Assembly (NCBI GenBank): GCA_015489185.1
Contig: WGAE01000111.1
Span: 1-9,050 of the forward strand
Reading direction: 5' to 3'
Source: Campylobacterales bacterium
GTDB taxonomy: Bacteria; Campylobacterota; Campylobacteria; Campylobacterales; QNZT01
DNA: 9,050 nt
Shown here: positions 7,169-9,050 of the stretch, in pieces
Numbering within the stretch: position 1 is the stretch's first letter
Layout: each line of letters opens with the position of its first letter
The notes under the pieces: generated by a model
Told to the model about the DNA's origin: nothing
Databases searched by the model: none
The model's input: the letters and a program-made list of their open reading frames with translations, nothing else
Program-made: the position numbers and the translations under genes

Positions 7169-7174
7169 AAGGAG
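7169..7174 (+). promoter_or_regulatory. Ribosome binding site of the aldehyde dehydrogenase gene
   Basis: AAGGAG lies 5 nt before the ATG at 7180. It is a near-perfect Shine-Dalgarno sequence and fixes the start. It contrasts with the divergent kinase gene, which has none. Confidence 0.85.
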
Positions 7175-7179
7175 AGAAA

Positions 7180-8676
7180 ATGGCATACGAAAGACCTGAG
7201 TTCAAAGCAGTATACGACAACTATATAGGTGGCAAATGGACACCCCCGGTAGACGGCAAATATTTCGAAGACTTCTCCCCGATCGATAACAAACCGATCG
7301 CAAAAGTAGCTCAGTCCAACCGCAAGGATATCGATCTTGCAGTCAAAGCAGGCTGGGAAGCATTTGAAAGCTGGGGCAAAGTATCCGCCGCAGAACGCAG
7401 TGCCATCCTCAACAAGATCGCCGACCGTATGGAGGAAAATCTTGAAAAACTTGCAGTTGTCGAATCGTGGGATAACGGTAAACCGATCCGTGAAACACTC
7501 AATGCCGACATTCCGCTTGCTATTGATCACTTTCGTTATTTCGCCAGTGTAATCCGCGCCGAAGCGGGCACCGTAACAGACCTGGACGCAAACACTGTAT
7601 CACAGGAGATTCATGAACCGCTGGGTGTAGTCGGTCAAATTATTCCCTGGAATTTTCCACTGCTGATGGCTGCCTGGAAAATTGCACCCGCTGTGGCAGC
7701 CGGAAACTGTGTAGTACTTAAAGCGGCAGAGCAAACCCCTGTTTCCATCATGGTCTGGATGGAGATGATTGAAGATCTTGTTCCTGCGGGGGTAATCAAT
7801 ATTGTCAACGGTTTCGGTCCAGAGGCGGGCAAACCGCTTGCGACCCATCCCGATATCAAAAAGGTGGGCTTTACCGGGGAGACAACAACTGGACGACTCA
7901 TCATGCAGTACGCATCGGAAAATATCATCCCCGTCACGCTGGAACTTGGCGGTAAGTCGCCCAATATTTTCTTCGAGAGCGTCATGGACGAAGATGATGC
8001 CTTTTTGGATAAGGCAATCGAAGGACTGGTGCTCTTTGCCTTTAACCAGGGAGAAGTCTGCACTTGCCCTTCACGTGCACTGATTCAGGAAAGTATTTAC
8101 GATAAATTTATGGAGCGAGCACTCAAGCGAATCGAAGCAATCAAGCAGGGTGACCCGATGAATCCTGAAACAATGATGGGCGCACAGGCATCCAAAGACC
8201 AGTATGAAAAAATTCTTCACTATATCGATATCGGAAAACAGGAGGGAGCGGAGCTGCTCATCGGCGGTGAGAAGTTTGAAAATCCGGACTATCCCGAAGG
8301 CTTTTACATTAAACCTACTGTCTTCAAGGGAGATAATAAAATGCGCATCTTTCAGGAAGAGATTTTCGGTCCGGTACTGAGTGTCACAACCTTCAGGGAT
8401 GAAGATGAAGCTCTCGAAATCGCCAACGACACTATCTACGGTCTGGGTGCGGGTGTCTGGTCACGCGATGTACACCAGGTACACAAAATGGCACGCGGTA
8501 TTCAGGCAGGACGTGTCTGGGTCAACTGCTACCACCTCTATCCTGCACACGCATCATTTGGCGGATACAAAAAGTCAGGAATCGGACGCGAAACACACGT
8601 AATGATGCTAAACTATTACCGTCACACCAAAAACGTCCTCACCTCCTACGACAAAAATCCACTGGGGTTCTTCTGA
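7180..8676 (+). CDS. NAD-dependent (acet)aldehyde dehydrogenase, ExaC/AcoD type
   Basis: Predicted cytosolic enzyme oxidising acetaldehyde or another short aldehyde to the acid with NAD. The 498-residue length is normal for the family. Motifs: PWNFP at 156-160 (Asn158), Lys181 and Glu184 in KAAEQTP (cofactor site; Glu favours NAD), GFTGET at 230-235, LELGGKSP at 254-261 (general base Glu255), [12 protein letters not shown] at 288-299 with catalytic Cys294, and EEIFGPV at 393-399 (Glu394). The GEVCTCPSR form and the C-terminus ending in NPLGFF are what I know from the ExaC/AcoD/AldB group used in ethanol and acetoin catabolism. The immediately coupled DUF779 gene is also typical of that group. 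The gene starts the rightward operon and faces the FIST kinase across 122 bp, suggesting controlled expression. No alcohol dehydrogenase is in view, so the source of aldehyde is unknown. Confidence 0.93.
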   Translation: MAYERPEFKAVYDNYIGGKWTPPVDGKYFEDFSPIDNKPIAKVAQSNRKDIDLAVKAGWEAFESWGKVSAAERSAILNKIADRMEENLEKLAVVESWDNGKPIRETLNADIPLAIDHFRYFASVIRAEAGTVTDLDANTVSQEIHEPLGVVGQIIPWNFPLLMAAWKIAPAVAAGNCVVLKAAEQTPVSIMVWMEMIEDLVPAGVINIVNGFGPEAGKPLATHPDIKKVGFTGETTTGRLIMQYASENIIPVTLELGGKSPNIFFESVMDEDDAFLDKAIEGLVLFAFNQGEVCTCPSRALIQESIYDKFMERALKRIEAIKQGDPMNPETMMGAQASKDQYEKILHYIDIGKQEGAELLIGGEKFENPDYPEGFYIKPTVFKGDNKMRIFQEEIFGPVLSVTTFRDEDEALEIANDTIYGLGAGVWSRDVHQVHKMARGIQAGRVWVNCYHLYPAHASFGGYKKSGIGRETHVMMLNYYRHTKNVLTSYDKNPLGFF

Positions 8677-9047
8677 TGCCCTACCCCAGAGTAAGCGTCA
8701 CGGAAGCGGCAAAAGAAGTAATCGACCGCCTCCGGGAAGAACACGGTGAACTGATCTTCCATCAAAGTGGCGGTTGCTGTGACGGGTCAGCCCCTATGTG
8801 TTTCGCCAAAGATGAGTTTATGATCGGTAGCAGAGACATCAAAGTCGGCACAATTCACGGCTGTGACTATTATATGGCAGAAGATCAATTTGAATATACA
8901 AAACACACACATACCACCGTAGATGTAACAGAGGGACGTGGTTCAAGCTTTTCTCTCGAGATCCCACTGGGGCTGCGGTTCATCGCCGTATCCCGCCTCT
9001 ACACGCCTGAAGAAGAGGCGGATCTCGAACCCGTGGAGTATGGTTAA
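8676..9047 (+). CDS. DUF779 family protein, aldehyde dehydrogenase-associated
   Basis: Small 123-residue protein predicted to be cytosolic. No signal or membrane segment is visible. The hallmark is SGGCCDGSAPMC at 31-42, giving Cys34, Cys35 and Cys42, with another Cys at 63 (HGCD) and several His (23, 29, 61, 77, 79). I recognise this as the DUF779 family, which commonly sits next to ExaC/AcoD-type aldehyde dehydrogenases and has no established biochemical role to my knowledge. The Cys/His content suggests metal binding or thiol chemistry, but this is inference. The ATG overlaps the dehydrogenase stop as TGATG, so it is almost certainly translated by coupling with it. The C-terminal end is acidic (PEEEADLEPVE, 111-121). 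The stop is 3 nt from the window edge, so whether the operon continues is not visible. Confidence 0.9.
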   Translation: MPYPRVSVTEAAKEVIDRLREEHGELIFHQSGGCCDGSAPMCFAKDEFMIGSRDIKVGTIHGCDYYMAEDQFEYTKHTHTTVDVTEGRGSSFSLEIPLGLRFIAVSRLYTPEEEADLEPVEYG

Positions 9048-9050
9048 AAC

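Noticed and set aside
7081..7179. Sigma-54 promoter upstream of the aldehyde dehydrogenase
   Set aside because: No GG-N10-GC pair matching the -24/-12 consensus was found, and no enhancer-binding regulator is nearby; the regulator present is OmpR type.
7058..7186. N-terminal extension of the sensor kinase by 43 residues to an ATG at 7186
   Set aside because: It would overlap the dehydrogenase start and ribosome site, has no Shine-Dalgarno, shows no domain, and would place the promoter-like spacer inside coding sequence.
7147..7530. A 127-codon minus-strand open frame across the start of the dehydrogenase gene
   Set aside because: It is antisense to conserved dehydrogenase coding sequence and its regulatory spacer, with no motif; treated as a shadow frame.
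8055..8080. Second cysteine two residues after the catalytic cysteine in the aldehyde dehydrogenase
   Set aside because: A CTC arrangement is ordinary in the ExaC/AcoD group, so it is not a sign of altered chemistry.

Overview
The window reads as a chromosomal segment from a bacterium of the Campylobacterota (Sulfurimonas/Sulfurovum-like). This is inferred from the protein styles, moderate GC, TATAAT-type -10 elements without a clear -35, and the mix of multiheme cytochrome, sensor kinase and PolX genes. It was not checked by any search. Eight genes are supported, packed into about four transcription units with short intergenic gaps. No RNA genes, CRISPR arrays, insertion sequences or phage genes were seen.

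Left end (1-1355, minus strand): a D-2-hydroxyacid dehydrogenase is followed after 56 bp by the first 120 codons of a membrane NnrU/MddA-type methyltransferase that runs off the window edge. Divergently, a 151 bp AT-rich spacer with a clear extended -10 leads into polX (1507-3219, plus), a full-length 570-residue X-family DNA polymerase with a PHP nuclease domain. Its GC looks higher than that of its neighbours. Next, in the same direction, is an exported pentaheme cytochrome c (3317-4459).

Middle (4488-7057, minus): a two-component pair in which the kinase gene comes first and overlaps the regulator gene by 4 nt (ATGA). The kinase is soluble, with an N-terminal FIST ligand-sensing module and a degenerate G1 ATP-binding box. 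The regulator is OmpR/PhoB type.

Right end (7180-9047, plus): an ExaC/AcoD-type acetaldehyde dehydrogenase and a DUF779 protein whose start codon overlaps the dehydrogenase stop by 1 nt. The FIST kinase and the dehydrogenase diverge from a 122 bp spacer carrying an 8 bp direct repeat and a GTGTA-N4-TACAC inverted repeat over the best -10 candidate.

The most interesting unit is the divergent block 4488-9047: a cytoplasmic FIST-type sensor kinase and regulator facing an aldehyde dehydrogenase-DUF779 operon. The inference is that the kinase senses a small metabolite, perhaps an alcohol or aldehyde-related compound, and controls the operon. The sequence supports the arrangement but does not prove the regulation.
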